From JBGMEA01 sp041447245 (GTDB taxonomy: Bacteria; Bacillota; Clostridia; Eubacteriales; Anaerofustaceae): a stretch of 64,000 nucleotides of DNA. The position numbers and the translations under genes were made by a program. Location of the stretch: assembly GCA_041447245.1 (NCBI GenBank), contig JBGMEA010000008.1, positions 1 to 64,000 on the forward strand, read 5' to 3'. Shown here one piece after another: positions 7,826-16,525 of the stretch (positions are counted from its first letter, which is position 1; each line of letters starts with the position of its first letter). Under the pieces are notes generated by a model. The model did no database searches and was not told the origin of the DNA. It saw only the letters and a program-made list of their open reading frames with translations.

Positions 7826-8716
7826 TCATTCCACCCCGAACAAATCAATATAATCCTGTTCCAGCGACTGCACCGTTTCGATATGACGCAGCGTAACGGC
7901 TTGCGATGTCAATCGGACGATCAGGTCATTCAGCCGATCTTGATCGATCTCTACAATCAGCCCGCCGTCATGCACTTTGCAGCGGCGCACATAGTCGCAT
8001 CCATCCAGAATCTTCACGGCAAGCTCCGGTTCGTCTACTTTCAATTGAATCACCTGCACATCCGAGCGCTCACAGCTTTTGGCAGACACGATTTCTCCGT
8101 CTTTAATGAAAATAATCCGATCGCATATTTTCTCCAACTCATCAAGAATGTGCGAAGAGATCAACACCGCCATTTGCTGATGATGCGCCTGTTCGTAAAT
8201 GATATTGCGAAGCTCGATCGTTCCGGTCGGATCGAGCCCGTTGGTCGGTTCATCCAGAATCAATAATTTCGGATTGGAAAGCAGGCAGATAATCAGCGCC
8301 AGTCGCTGCTTCATTCCCAATGAATATTTTTTGACCTTGTCGGTAATCCGCTCTTTCATTCCGAGCGTCTCGATAAGCCGATCAGCCTCTTTTTTATCGA
8401 CGTTTCTCAGTTTTCGGAAAAATTCCACATTGTCTTTTCCGCTCAGATTGGCATATAATCCGGGAGTTTCCACGATCGCCGAAAGACATTCCAGCGCGTT
8501 CTCCCGCTCCGCTTCCAAATCGTGACCGCACACCGTAATATTTCCGGCATCGCAGGAGATCAGATTGGTGATCAGCTTCATGGTTGTTGTCTTCCCTGCG
8601 CCGTTCGGACCGACGAAACCGACAATTTCCCCTTCGTTGATTGAAAAAGAAATATCCTTGATAATCTCCCTTTTTTTGATCGTTTTCGAAACATGGCTGA
8701 CATTCAGAATTTCCAT
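7826..8716 (-). CDS. ABC transporter ATP-binding protein (BcrA/CcmA type)
   Basis: A 296-residue nucleotide-binding subunit. Walker A is GPNGAGKTT near residue 38, the signature is YSLGMKQR, Walker B is LLILDEPTNGLDP and the switch histidine is in ISSHILDEL. About 70 extra C-terminal residues are usual for ATPases of ABC-2 exporters of the bacitracin/lantibiotic-immunity class. The ATG at 8716 has GGGGT seven bases upstream; another ATG two codons earlier overlaps that site. First gene of a three-gene operon with two permeases, behind a 200-base leader that contains a terminator-like hairpin. Confidence 0.9.
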   Translation of the reverse strand: MEILNVSHVSKTIKKREIIKDISFSINEGEIVGFVGPNGAGKTTTMKLITNLISCDAGNITVCGHDLEAERENALECLSAIVETPGLYANLSGKDNVEFFRKLRNVDKKEADRLIETLGMKERITDKVKKYSLGMKQRLALIICLLSNPKLLILDEPTNGLDPTGTIELRNIIYEQAHHQQMAVLISSHILDELEKICDRIIFIKDGEIVSAKSCERSDVQVIQLKVDEPELAVKILDGCDYVRRCKVHDGGLIVEIDQDRLNDLIVRLTSQAVTLRHIETVQSLEQDYIDLFGVE

Positions 8717-8792
8717 AATCATACCCCGTCATTAAAAATATTGCTGAACCTGTACATTAGCATCTCGCCGTACCTGATTCTAAAAACCACAC

Positions 8793-8838
8793 AAAAAAGA
8801 CATCCCGTACCCGATCAATTCAGAATAACAGAATGTCT
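8793..8838 (-). terminator. Terminator-like hairpin inside the ABC operon leader
   Basis: Reading the minus strand, AGACATTCT (8838-8830) pairs with GGGATGTCT (8806-8798) through nine pairs including G-U, followed by six T. It lies between the predicted promoter (8923-8950) and the ATPase start (8716), so transcripts must pass it to express the transporter. This arrangement suggests transcription attenuation. A chance hairpin left over from a lost upstream gene is the alternative. Confidence 0.5.
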
Positions 8839-8922
8839 CATCTTTCCGATAAACATCATAACACCCCCCGGTACCGCTCCGTTAAAGAAATAACGCCGCG
8901 ATCAAACAGTAATTTTTTTCCT

Positions 8923-8950
8923 ATTATACCATATCCGAGGGTTGCTACAA
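8923..8950 (-). promoter_or_regulatory. Promoter of the ABC-2 exporter operon
   Basis: TTGTAG (8945-8950), a 16-base spacer and TATAAT (8923-8928) with the extended TGG just before the -10. Transcription would begin near 8916, giving a leader of about 200 bases that holds the hairpin at 8793-8838. The rest of the 8717-9035 intergenic region shows no gene on either strand. Confidence 0.55.
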
Positions 8951-9035
8951 TTCCCCGATCTACATTCATCATGCAGCATAGACGACAAACCAGCGTCCCT
9001 ATCACGCATCAATATCCCTCATTGTTCTGCTGCAG

Positions 9036-9064
9036 TTGAAACCCCTTTCCATTCCATGTATAAT
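9036..9064 (+). promoter_or_regulatory. Promoter of the RluA-family gene
   Basis: TTGAAA (9036-9041), a 17-base spacer and TATAAT (9059-9064) predict a start near 9071. This places the in-frame codons upstream of 9071 outside the transcript and so supports the TTG start at 9123. Confidence 0.7.
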
Positions 9065-9122
9065 AATGAAAACAGCGGCAGGGACCGAACTTCAACGGTC
9101 CAGCCAATCACAAGGAGTCCCA

Positions 9123-10067
9123 TTGAAAACACACACCGTCGGCAGCGAATATCTCGACATGCGCCTTGACCGCTATGTGCTCAAAGCGCATCGGGAGCTC
9201 TCGAAAATTGCCGTTCAGAAAATGATCCGCACAGGAAAAATCAAACTCAACGGCAAAAAAGCGGATGCGGGCACGCACCTGAAAGAAGGCGATCGCATCA
9301 GTGTTTTTTCCGTGTCGGAAAATCGGACAATGCTTCCGCAGAAAAAAAACCTGCCGCCCGTCGAAATCGTTTATGAAGACGAGTATTTCCTCGCGGTCAA
9401 TAAACCTGCGGGACTGCTCACTCATCCCGACGGGAAAAAAGAGGACAGTTTGACGTATCGCATCATTGCCCATCTTTACGAAGATCTGAAACAATATCAC
9501 GGTATGTTTGTCCCGGGCGTCGTCACACGGTTGGACGTCAATACTTCGGGCATCGTCCTCGCGCCGAAGACACCTTCCGCCGCCAAAGCAATGAACGAAC
9601 TGATGCAGAAAAACAAGTTCGTCAAAAAATATCTGGTTCTGGTAAAGGGTGATTTTCCGAAACGAATCAAAGCCGTTCATTATGCGCTGAAAGATTCCGA
9701 ACGAAACAAAATGGAGCTGTACGACACGCCGCAGCCGAAGTCGGAAGAAATGATCACCGTTTTTGATCCGCTGTATTCCGAGGGCAGTTATACGCTCCTC
9801 AGCGCGCAGCTGTTGACAGGCAAAACACATCAAATCCGTGCCCAGCTCGGTGCGCTCGGGTTCCCCGTTGCGGGAGACATCAAATACGGAGACAGCCACA
9901 TCAACCGCGAACTCAAACAAAGCCTTGGGCTGTCCCGTCAGTTTCTTCACTGCTATTCGGTCAGCTTTCCCATGTGGACGGATTTCAGCACCGTCACTGT
10001 ACTTTGTGCGCCGCCGCCTGATCTTGACAATGTACTGCGGGCATTACGCATTCCGTTCGAACTGTAA
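9123..10067 (+). CDS. RluA family pseudouridine synthase
   Basis: A 314-residue enzyme that isomerises uridine to pseudouridine in RNA. An N-terminal S4-like RNA-binding region (RLDRYVLKAH to KLNGKKADAGTHLKEGD) precedes the catalytic domain, whose signature RLDVNTSGIVL carries the active-site aspartate; KTHQIRAQL is the conserved C-terminal motif. The start is a TTG with AAGGAG five bases upstream; longer in-frame starts lie upstream of the mapped promoter. The target (23S rRNA as for RluC/RluD, or tRNA) cannot be decided from the sequence. Confidence 0.9.
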   Translation: MKTHTVGSEYLDMRLDRYVLKAHRELSKIAVQKMIRTGKIKLNGKKADAGTHLKEGDRISVFSVSENRTMLPQKKNLPPVEIVYEDEYFLAVNKPAGLLTHPDGKKEDSLTYRIIAHLYEDLKQYHGMFVPGVVTRLDVNTSGIVLAPKTPSAAKAMNELMQKNKFVKKYLVLVKGDFPKRIKAVHYALKDSERNKMELYDTPQPKSEEMITVFDPLYSEGSYTLLSAQLLTGKTHQIRAQLGALGFPVAGDIKYGDSHINRELKQSLGLSRQFLHCYSVSFPMWTDFSTVTVLCAPPPDLDNVLRALRIPFEL

Positions 10068-10175
10068 ATTTTACATCAACGCCGGAAACAGGTTTTGAGC
10101 ACAGAATCTTGAATTTCAATGCTTTCACATTTATTTTTTATCCCGAACACCTGAACCCATCCTCTTTTTTGGTGG

Positions 10176-10181
10176 TATAAT
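10176..10181 (+). promoter_or_regulatory. Possible extended -10 promoter of the NitT/TauT-like ABC operon
   Basis: TGGTATAAT (10173-10181) is a good extended -10 element, but no clear -35 is visible 16-18 bases upstream. It would start transcription right at the AGGAGG of the first gene (10188-10193), giving an extremely short leader. The real start may differ. Confidence 0.35.
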
Positions 10182-10201
10182 CGCATCAGGAGGTATTCGT
10201 T

Positions 10202-11167
10202 ATGAAAAAATTATTCGCTCTTATTCTTGCTGCGGCTTTGCTCTTCGGCATCTCGGGATGCAAAGCACAGTCCGATACATTTAATGTGGGCACCCTCAAA
10301 GGGCCTTCCGGCATCGGGATGATCAAAATGATCTCCGAAAACGCCACCGACAACACCATCGGTGATACCACGGTGAACTTCACGATTGCGGGCGCCCCCG
10401 ATGACATCACAGCCAAACTGCTCAGCGGCGAACTCGATGCGGCGGCAGTGCCGATGAACACCGCTGCGATTCTGTACAATAAAACAAACGGAGGTTTTGT
10501 CATCGCATCCGTCAATACGCTCGGCGTCATTTACATTGTGGAAAACGGCACATCCGTCAACTCCATTTCCGATCTGGTAGGCAAAACAGTGTATATGGGC
10601 GGCCAGGGTTCCACGGCAGACATTGCGTTCCGCTACACACTCAGCCTGTACGGCATCGATCCCGACACCGATCTGCACATCGTGTATGTCACGGAACACT
10701 CGGAAGCGGCAGCGTATGTCGCATCAACCGAAGGCGGCATCGCACTTCTTCCCGAACCGTACGTCACCAGTGTCACGATGAAAAACGCCAACACAAGAGT
10801 TGCGCTTGACCTCACACAACTCTATGAAGAAAAATCAGACAGCTCTTTAATGATGACAGCCTTTGTCGTCAATAAGGATTTTGCCGAGGCCTATCCGGGC
10901 ACGGTGGATGCATTCCTCAAACAATACAAAGAATCCGTCGATTATGTCAACGGCAATGTTTCGGATGCGGCGAATCTTGTTGCCCAGTACGGCATTCTGG
11001 CCAGTGCGGACATCGCGGCAAAAGCGATCCCCAACTGCAACATCATCTTTGAATATGCATCGGACAATAAAACAGATATCACAAATCTCCTCAATGTATT
11101 TTACAATTACAACCCGGCATCCGTCGGAGGATCCGTTCCGGGTGATGATTTCTATTATGAAAAATAA
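10202..11167 (+). CDS. ABC transporter substrate-binding lipoprotein (NitT/TauT-like)
   Basis: A 321-residue secreted solute-binding protein. The signal peptide ends in the lipobox GISGC (Cys20), so it should be a lipoprotein anchored outside the cytoplasmic membrane. The fold is that of the NMT1/SsuA-type proteins: VGTLKGPSGIGMIKM, then GELDAAAVPMNTAA, and VGKTVYMGGQGSTADIAF. Relatives bind nitrate, taurine, sulphonates or pyrimidine thiamine precursors; no ligand can be assigned and no TPP riboswitch is seen upstream. First gene of a coupled operon with permease, ATPase, ogt and an AlkA-like glycosylase. Confidence 0.85.
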   Translation: MKKLFALILAAALLFGISGCKAQSDTFNVGTLKGPSGIGMIKMISENATDNTIGDTTVNFTIAGAPDDITAKLLSGELDAAAVPMNTAAILYNKTNGGFVIASVNTLGVIYIVENGTSVNSISDLVGKTVYMGGQGSTADIAFRYTLSLYGIDPDTDLHIVYVTEHSEAAAYVASTEGGIALLPEPYVTSVTMKNANTRVALDLTQLYEEKSDSSLMMTAFVVNKDFAEAYPGTVDAFLKQYKESVDYVNGNVSDAANLVAQYGILASADIAAKAIPNCNIIFEYASDNKTDITNLLNVFYNYNPASVGGSVPGDDFYYEK

Positions 11168-11906
11168 AATCGTTTTGCGTGCGTTGGTCTCCGTTGTCGT
11201 TCTGCTTGTTCTGTGGCAGATCAGCGCACAGCTCGTCGGAAAACCGGTGTATTATCCAAGCTTCACCGAAACGGTTACTGCATTTGCCGGATTGGCTGTC
11301 ACAGGCTCGTTCTGGGCTACGGTCACCGTCTCCATGCTGCGCGTCATCAGCTCGTTTGCCGTCTCGATGCTGCTCGGCATGATGCTTGCCGTTTTATGTT
11401 CGCTGGTTCCTTCCGTCACGGGATTTGTCAAAACGCTTACCGGCGTTGCAAAAGCAACGCCGGTTGCTTCCTTTATCATCCTGGCAATGATCTGGTTTCA
11501 TTCCTCGTTTGTTCCGGTTTTTGTCGGTATTCTTATGATCACCCCCATCGTGTTCGAAAACACACTGCAGGGGATCCTACATATCGATACGCAGATCGTT
11601 CAAATGAGCAAAGTCTATAATATTCCGACCGCACTGTTCCTTCGCAAAATCGCAATCCCTTACACGAAACCCTATCTTTCCGCTGCCGTTTCGCTTTCGC
11701 TCGGCATCGGATTCAAAGCCGTTGTCTCTGCGGAAGTGCTGTGCCGACCGTCGATCGGAATCGGCGCGGCGATTTATGACGCGAAAATTTATCTGGAAAC
11801 TCCGCAACTGTTCGCACTTACGATCACTGTCATTCTGCTGAGTTTCCTGTTTGAAAAACTTATCGGCAATTTTGTCCGTCGGAAAGGAGGAACACCGCAG
11901 GCATGA
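11157..11906 (+). CDS. ABC transporter permease (NitT/TauT-like)
   Basis: A 249-residue integral membrane protein with about six hydrophobic segments. The central stretch FENTLQGILHIDTQIVQMSK lies where the ATPase-contacting EAA loop of SsuC/TauC-type permeases is expected. ATG 11157 overlaps the end of the binding-protein gene by 11 bases; an in-frame ATG at 11145 is an alternative start. The stop overlaps the ATPase start in an ATGA. Acts with its neighbours as an importer. Confidence 0.88.
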   Translation: MKNKIVLRALVSVVVLLVLWQISAQLVGKPVYYPSFTETVTAFAGLAVTGSFWATVTVSMLRVISSFAVSMLLGMMLAVLCSLVPSVTGFVKTLTGVAKATPVASFIILAMIWFHSSFVPVFVGILMITPIVFENTLQGILHIDTQIVQMSKVYNIPTALFLRKIAIPYTKPYLSAAVSLSLGIGFKAVVSAEVLCRPSIGIGAAIYDAKIYLETPQLFALTITVILLSFLFEKLIGNFVRRKGGTPQA

Positions 11907-12607
11907 ACATCGGATTTTCCGACATCACCAAATCATACGGCGAAAAACTCATCGCCCGGCATTTCACCCTGCCGATCGAAGCAAGCGCCGTCACCTGCCT
12001 CATGGGACCCTCCGGCTGCGGAAAAACAACGCTGCTCAATCTATTCGCGGGGCTCACTCCGATTGATAATGGCACCGTAATGGGAAACACGGATAAACGA
12101 ATTGCCTATATCTTTCAGGAGCCGCGGTTGATTCCGTTTCTTACCGTCAGACAGAATATCGAGCTTGTCATGAAACCACCTGACGCAGAAAAAATTGCGG
12201 AATTATTGTCGGCTTTGGAACTGAGCGATACCGCCAATCTGTATCCGCCCGAACTCAGCGGCGGCATGCAGCAGCGGGTGTCGGTTGCCAGAGCATTGGC
12301 TTATGAGCCGGATATCATTCTGGCAGACGAGCCGGCGAGCGGGTTGGATATCGTCCTGAAACATACGCTCTACGGATTGCTGAAATCCTATTGCACCACT
12401 CACGGAGCCACGATGCTGATGGTCACCCATGAACCGGAAGATTGTGTCCGCTACGCGGATGAAGCCGTTGTGCTGTGCGGTCCGCCTCTCAATGTATTGC
12501 TCAGGACAACGATCCGAAAAAACAACGCCGATGCGCAGGCGAAAGAAATCACGGCAACACTGCAGCAGTGCGCAAATTTAAAAGCAAGTGAGGAAACGGA
12601 ACGATGA
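11903..12607 (+). CDS. ABC transporter ATP-binding protein (SsuB/TauB-like)
   Basis: A 234-residue ATPase. Walker A is GPSGCGKTT, Q-loop IFQEPRLIPF, signature LSGGMQQR, Walker B ILADEPASGLD and switch TVHE-like MVTHEPED. Energises uptake by the permease before it. It overlaps that gene and the following ogt gene by four bases each (ATGA), so all five genes from 10202 to 13698 are likely translated from one mRNA. Confidence 0.92.
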   Translation: MNIGFSDITKSYGEKLIARHFTLPIEASAVTCLMGPSGCGKTTLLNLFAGLTPIDNGTVMGNTDKRIAYIFQEPRLIPFLTVRQNIELVMKPPDAEKIAELLSALELSDTANLYPPELSGGMQQRVSVARALAYEPDIILADEPASGLDIVLKHTLYGLLKSYCTTHGATMLMVTHEPEDCVRYADEAVVLCGPPLNVLLRTTIRKNNADAQAKEITATLQQCANLKASEETER

Positions 12608-13077
12608 ACCATATCCGCTATCATTCTCCGATCGGACTCCTGACGCTCGTGGAGGAAAACAATGCGCTGATTGCGGTTTCCTTCGATACGGAAGAGCCTG
12701 CCGATATTGGACAAGCATGCGAAACCCCTGTATTGAAAGAAGCCTCGAAACAGCTGGATGAATATTTTTCCGGCAGTCGCACTGTCTTTACTTTGCCTCT
12801 GCGAATGCAAGGCACCGAATTTCAGAACTCCGTATGGAATGCGCTGCAGACGATCCCTTACGGAAAAACTCTCACCTACGGAGATATCGCAAAACAGATC
12901 AAACGGGCGAACGCGCAGCGTGCTGTCGGCAACGCGAACAATAAAAATCCGATTCCCATCATTGTGCCCTGCCACCGCGTCATCGGCGCCTCCGGCAATC
13001 TGGTCGGATATGGGGGCGGTCTGGACAAAAAACAATATCTTCTTGATCTGGAACAGTCAAACCGCAAATCTGAATGA
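12604..13077 (+). CDS. ogt: Methylated-DNA--[protein]-cysteine S-methyltransferase
   Basis: A 157-residue suicide repair protein that moves the alkyl group from O6-alkylguanine (or O4-alkylthymine) in DNA to its own cysteine. The active site PCHRVIG follows IPIIV, and the helix-turn-helix region with the recognition arginine (NAQRAVGNANNKNP) is intact. Length is typical of Ogt without an Ada regulatory domain. Its ATGA overlap with an ABC ATPase is unexpected but the next gene is another alkylation-repair enzyme, so the two form a repair pair. Confidence 0.93.
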   Translation: MNHIRYHSPIGLLTLVEENNALIAVSFDTEEPADIGQACETPVLKEASKQLDEYFSGSRTVFTLPLRMQGTEFQNSVWNALQTIPYGKTLTYGDIAKQIKRANAQRAVGNANNKNPIPIIVPCHRVIGASGNLVGYGGGLDKKQYLLDLEQSNRKSE

Positions 13078-13083
13078 GGTTTT

Positions 13084-13698
13084 ATGCATCCTTTCCCTTA
13101 CGGAAAAACAGAAATGACTGCACTCTCATCCGTCGATCACCGGATGGAGCTGCTGATCGACCGTTACGGTTATCTGGAACGCACCGTCAATCCGGATTTA
13201 TTTTCGTGTCTGATCGAAAGCATCGTCGCACAGCAAATTTCAGGCAAAGCCGCCGAAACGGTTTATGCAAAACTGAAACAGGCAGTCGGCGATGTCACGC
13301 CGGAGCAAATTCTCGCAACCCAAGACAATGATCTCAGATCATGCGGATTGTCGGGACGAAAAGTTTCTTATCTGAAATCGGCCGCCGATTTTTTCTCAAA
13401 TGAAAAAAACAATACCGCATCCTTTTTTGAAATGTCCGACCGGGAGCTGATTTCTGCACTCACCGAAATCAAAGGAGTCGGCGTTTGGACTGCGGAAATG
13501 CTCATGATCTTTTCGCTTGCAAAACCAAACGTTCTCAGTTTCCATGATTTCGGCATCCGAAAAGCCATTACGGCATTATACGGTTTGACGGAGCTCGGCA
13601 AAAATGACTTTGAGCGATACCGCACGATGTTCTGTCCGTACGGAACGGTTGCTTCCTTCTATCTGTGGCAGTTCGCAAATGACAATTGTGTGATATAA
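13084..13698 (+). CDS. DNA-3-methyladenine glycosylase II-like (AlkA, HhH-GPD)
   Basis: A 204-residue base-excision repair glycosylase of the helix-hairpin-helix GPD superfamily. The hairpin is LTEIKGVGVWTAEMLM and the catalytic aspartate follows in FHDFGIRKAI; the early IVAQQIS motif is typical of AlkA. It lacks the N-terminal domain of E. coli AlkA, as in many shorter bacterial enzymes. It starts six bases after ogt, giving a two-gene module against alkylation damage at the end of the ABC operon. Specificity is inferred from family only. Confidence 0.9.
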   Translation: MHPFPYGKTEMTALSSVDHRMELLIDRYGYLERTVNPDLFSCLIESIVAQQISGKAAETVYAKLKQAVGDVTPEQILATQDNDLRSCGLSGRKVSYLKSAADFFSNEKNNTASFFEMSDRELISALTEIKGVGVWTAEMLMIFSLAKPNVLSFHDFGIRKAITALYGLTELGKNDFERYRTMFCPYGTVASFYLWQFANDNCVI

Positions 13699-13907
13699 TC
13701 GACAGATAACTGATTCCGATCCGCAATTTTTGCTTATTTCAAACGAAATTTTCGGGACGGATTCTCTTCATTTTCGGGATTTTATCAAGCCGTCGGCTCT
13801 TTTTAATAAACTTTTTCCCCCAAAACTCTGCATAATTTGGCCGGGTTGTGGTAAACTGTTCGGTGTAACAAAAATGTAACTCTGCAACAGCTTCAGGAGG
13901 ACAGCGC

Positions 13908-15602
13908 GTGGAACTTAATTTTAAATTACAGCGAAACGAAGATCTTCGATTGCAAAAGCTCGTCAATAAAATGACGCGCCGTCATAACAGGCGCCATATC
14001 GTTGATGACATGATCGAAGTGCGCAAAGCAAAAAAAGCTGCTGTGAACGAAAAAAATAAATATTATACCTATCAGAAAGTTCCGGCAAAAAAATCAGGAT
14101 TTTCCAGATGGTACGCAGGCAGTAAACTGAAAAAAAACACAGACAGGCTGATTCTTCGGGTAAAAACCAAAATTTTTTCCTATGAATCTCTTTATCTGTA
14201 TGCTTGGCACACCATTTTGGATGCGGTCGATTACGTCAGACAACGTAAAAAATTCTATCTGAGCGCAGCAATCATCCTATGCGCGTTCGGTATCGGAAGT
14301 CTTGCTTACCACTATCTGTTCGGATACCAGATTATATTCAACGGCTACTCCATCGGTGTCGTCAATAACCTTTCCACGTTCAATCAGGCAATGAATGATG
14401 TCAATGAGAATCTCACTTCGTGGTACGGAAACGGAAACCTTTATTACGAGCAATCCATCACGGTGAAACACACGTTCATTGGATTTAACCGCAGCAGTGT
14501 TCTCGATAAATCAGGTTGTGAAGCGGCGATCTACGGCTGCGATTTTCCGTTGTTCGTAGACGGCGGAGTCGTGGAAATTGACGGAGTGGAAACTGTTCGG
14601 TTGGCATCGGTTGAAGAAGCACAGCAGGCAGTGGATGAACTCCTTTCTTCCTATATCGGAACGAATACCGATACGGAAGAGGTCATGCAGTCACAGGTCG
14701 TACAAAATATCACGGTGGATGAAAAAATCATTCAGATGGGCACCGAAAAATCAGTGGACGGAGCAGTTGCTTACTTAAAATCGCTTTCCTCGACAGCGTC
14801 CGATACAGGGACTGCGTCTTCCGACAATTCCATCAGCAGTATTCTCACATCCAACAGCAATAACAAGGGATTGATCACCGCACTGAATTTCCGCTCTTCA
14901 GAATTCAGTGTCGGCACAACGACAGCAAAACCGGCTTTGACCATCGTTACAGTCAAGGAAGTATCTTATACCGATCAGATTCCTTACGGCACGACATATC
15001 AGGATGACCCGACCCAATATTACGGAGCGGAATCCATCGCGTCCGAAGGTGTCAACGGGACCAAACAAGTTTCTGCGGTCATTACTTACACAAACGGGGC
15101 AGAAACATCCAGACAGATACTCAGTGAAACCGTCGTTACCGATCCCACTAACGAAGTGATCGCACGGGGTACCATGCCGCTGCCGCCGGCAGTCAGCACG
15201 GGAACATTCCTGATTCCGACGACGGGAAGCATCAGCGAAATATTCGGAGACAGCTCTCATGCGGGAGGCTGCGCAGTCGATATTTCCAACTCCACAGGAA
15301 CCACAGTTTACGCAGCCGATTCCGGCATTGTCATTAAGGCAAGTTACTACGGCACATACGGCAATTGCATCATGATCGACCACGGAAACGGATATTCAAC
15401 ACTTTATGCACATCTCAGCCGGTTCGCCGTCACAGTCGGACAACAGGTTTCGCAAGGTCAGGTAATCGGATACATGGGCAGCACGGGTTACTCGACCGGT
15501 CCGCATCTGCATTTCGAAATTCGATATGACGGCGTACGGGAGCCGATTCTCAGCTTCTTCAGCTATTTCGCAGTAGGCGTCGAAGTCAAAGCCCTGAACT
15601 GA
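13908..15602 (+). CDS. Membrane-anchored M23 peptidase with G5 domain
   Basis: A 564-residue cell-envelope protein. A basic cytoplasmic region (1-120) precedes one transmembrane segment (about 121-143). The middle is a poorly conserved extracellular region, then a G5 domain (about 345-425) thought to bind wall polymer, then an M23/LytM endopeptidase domain (about 437-550). Zinc ligands are visible as H..GGCAVD, and HLHFE, with YAHLS in between. It should cut peptide cross-bridges in peptidoglycan. The GTG start has AGGAGG seven bases upstream. The intact metal site argues for an active enzyme rather than a scaffold. Confidence 0.88.
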   Translation: MELNFKLQRNEDLRLQKLVNKMTRRHNRRHIVDDMIEVRKAKKAAVNEKNKYYTYQKVPAKKSGFSRWYAGSKLKKNTDRLILRVKTKIFSYESLYLYAWHTILDAVDYVRQRKKFYLSAAIILCAFGIGSLAYHYLFGYQIIFNGYSIGVVNNLSTFNQAMNDVNENLTSWYGNGNLYYEQSITVKHTFIGFNRSSVLDKSGCEAAIYGCDFPLFVDGGVVEIDGVETVRLASVEEAQQAVDELLSSYIGTNTDTEEVMQSQVVQNITVDEKIIQMGTEKSVDGAVAYLKSLSSTASDTGTASSDNSISSILTSNSNNKGLITALNFRSSEFSVGTTTAKPALTIVTVKEVSYTDQIPYGTTYQDDPTQYYGAESIASEGVNGTKQVSAVITYTNGAETSRQILSETVVTDPTNEVIARGTMPLPPAVSTGTFLIPTTGSISEIFGDSSHAGGCAVDISNSTGTTVYAADSGIVIKASYYGTYGNCIMIDHGNGYSTLYAHLSRFAVTVGQQVSQGQVIGYMGSTGYSTGPHLHFEIRYDGVREPILSFFSYFAVGVEVKALN

Positions 15603-15621
15603 CAACTCGGATATTTTTCGG

Positions 15622-15657
15622 AGAACAGTCGATTTACAGATTGACTGTTCTTTTTTT
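15622..15657 (+). terminator. Terminator of the M23 peptidase gene
   Basis: AGAACAGTC (15622-15630) pairs with GACTGTTCT (15643-15651), loop of 12, followed by a run of T to 15657. It lies 20 bases after the stop codon. Confidence 0.85.
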
Positions 15658-15792
15658 GCAATGCAGTTTTTCGCACCCGAATCAAAATGGAACGTTTTAC
15701 GGATGAGCTCTGATCAAACGAAAGCAAAACGCGCAAATCACTCCCGTCAGAGTCTGTTTGAAGTCATGAGCAATTTGCTTGGGAAAACACTG

Positions 15793-15827
15793 AAAAACGG
15801 CAGAACCAAATTGGTTCTGCCGTTTTT
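15793..15827. terminator. Bidirectional terminator
   Basis: AAAAACGGCAGAACC and GGTTCTGCCGTTTTTT face each other around AAATT. It has T-runs in both directions; on the minus strand it ends the gene at 15848-16375. The 245-base stretch 15603-15847 otherwise holds no credible gene. Confidence 0.85.
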
Positions 15828-15847
15828 TCCGAATCATTATTGCTTTG

Positions 15848-16375
15848 TTATACCTGATGAAGGGTGTTGACGATCTGCTTCATTTGCATCAGCACTGCAT
15901 CATCGGAATTTTCCGGAGCCCATGCCATGATCAAAAGATAGCAGTCTTCATAGGTAATGCCGTAAACAAAGTTTCGGTATTCGATCTCTTCAAATTTCAG
16001 ATGCCCCGATAAAAGATATGCCTCATGCTGATCAATTGTCAGCTTCTCGCTTTGAATCAATCGGTAATCATCGTATAATTTCTGAATATAATCCAACAGA
16101 TACTGCTGAAATTTTTCTGTGTTTTCGTAATTGCTTTTTGCGTACGGAATCGCAACAATGTAAGCATCCGCTTCCCGATTGCCTGCCTCTACGACAGCTT
16201 CCTCATTCAGTCCGTTCACAAACACCCACCCAGGGAGCAGATGAATATGATAATGTCCCCGATTGTTTTTCTTCACCTTATTTTTGTCATTCCATGCATA
16301 CAACAATCCCGCACCGACTGTCAGTAGCGACAGAAAGAAAAATGATTTCAAAAAATTTTTCATCCACTTTGCCAT
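15848..16375 (-). CDS. Membrane-anchored protein of unknown function
   Basis: A 175-residue protein with an N-terminal hydrophobic segment (about 8-28) preceded by lysines, consistent with an uncleaved anchor or signal. The rest is a mixed alpha/beta domain with LPGWVFVNGL, AYIVAIPY, the amphipathic helix around QQYLLDYIQKLY, strand pairs and a closing helix LMQMKQIVNTL. That layout loosely resembles the PsbP/DcrB-like (DUF1795) fold, but this is only an impression. GGAG lies six bases before the ATG, and a good promoter precedes it. Single-gene unit between convergent and divergent terminators. Function unknown. Confidence 0.7.
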   Translation of the reverse strand: MAKWMKNFLKSFFFLSLLTVGAGLLYAWNDKNKVKKNNRGHYHIHLLPGWVFVNGLNEEAVVEAGNREADAYIVAIPYAKSNYENTEKFQQYLLDYIQKLYDDYRLIQSEKLTIDQHEAYLLSGHLKFEEIEYRNFVYGITYEDCYLLIMAWAPENSDDAVLMQMKQIVNTLHQV

Positions 16376-16417
16376 AGCATTCTCCCGCGTTCCTTTATTT
16401 CGGACTCTTTTTTTGTA

Positions 16418-16446
16418 ATCATATCATTTTATTGCATTTTTTTCAA
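16418..16446 (-). promoter_or_regulatory. Promoter of the anchored unknown protein
   Basis: On the minus strand TTGAAA (16441-16446), a 17-base spacer and TATGAT (16418-16423) place the transcription start near 16411, about 35 bases before the gene at 16375. Confidence 0.6.
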
Positions 16447-16525
16447 TTCTTTCGTGCATACAAACAGACAGCCGTTCAAAGCTGTCTGTCAGTGCGTTCT
16501 TGTCTATACAATAATCAAAGGCGGA

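Noticed and set aside
15661..15870. A 69-codon plus-strand frame after the M23 gene
   Set aside because: It runs through the bidirectional terminator at 15793-15827 and has no ribosome site.
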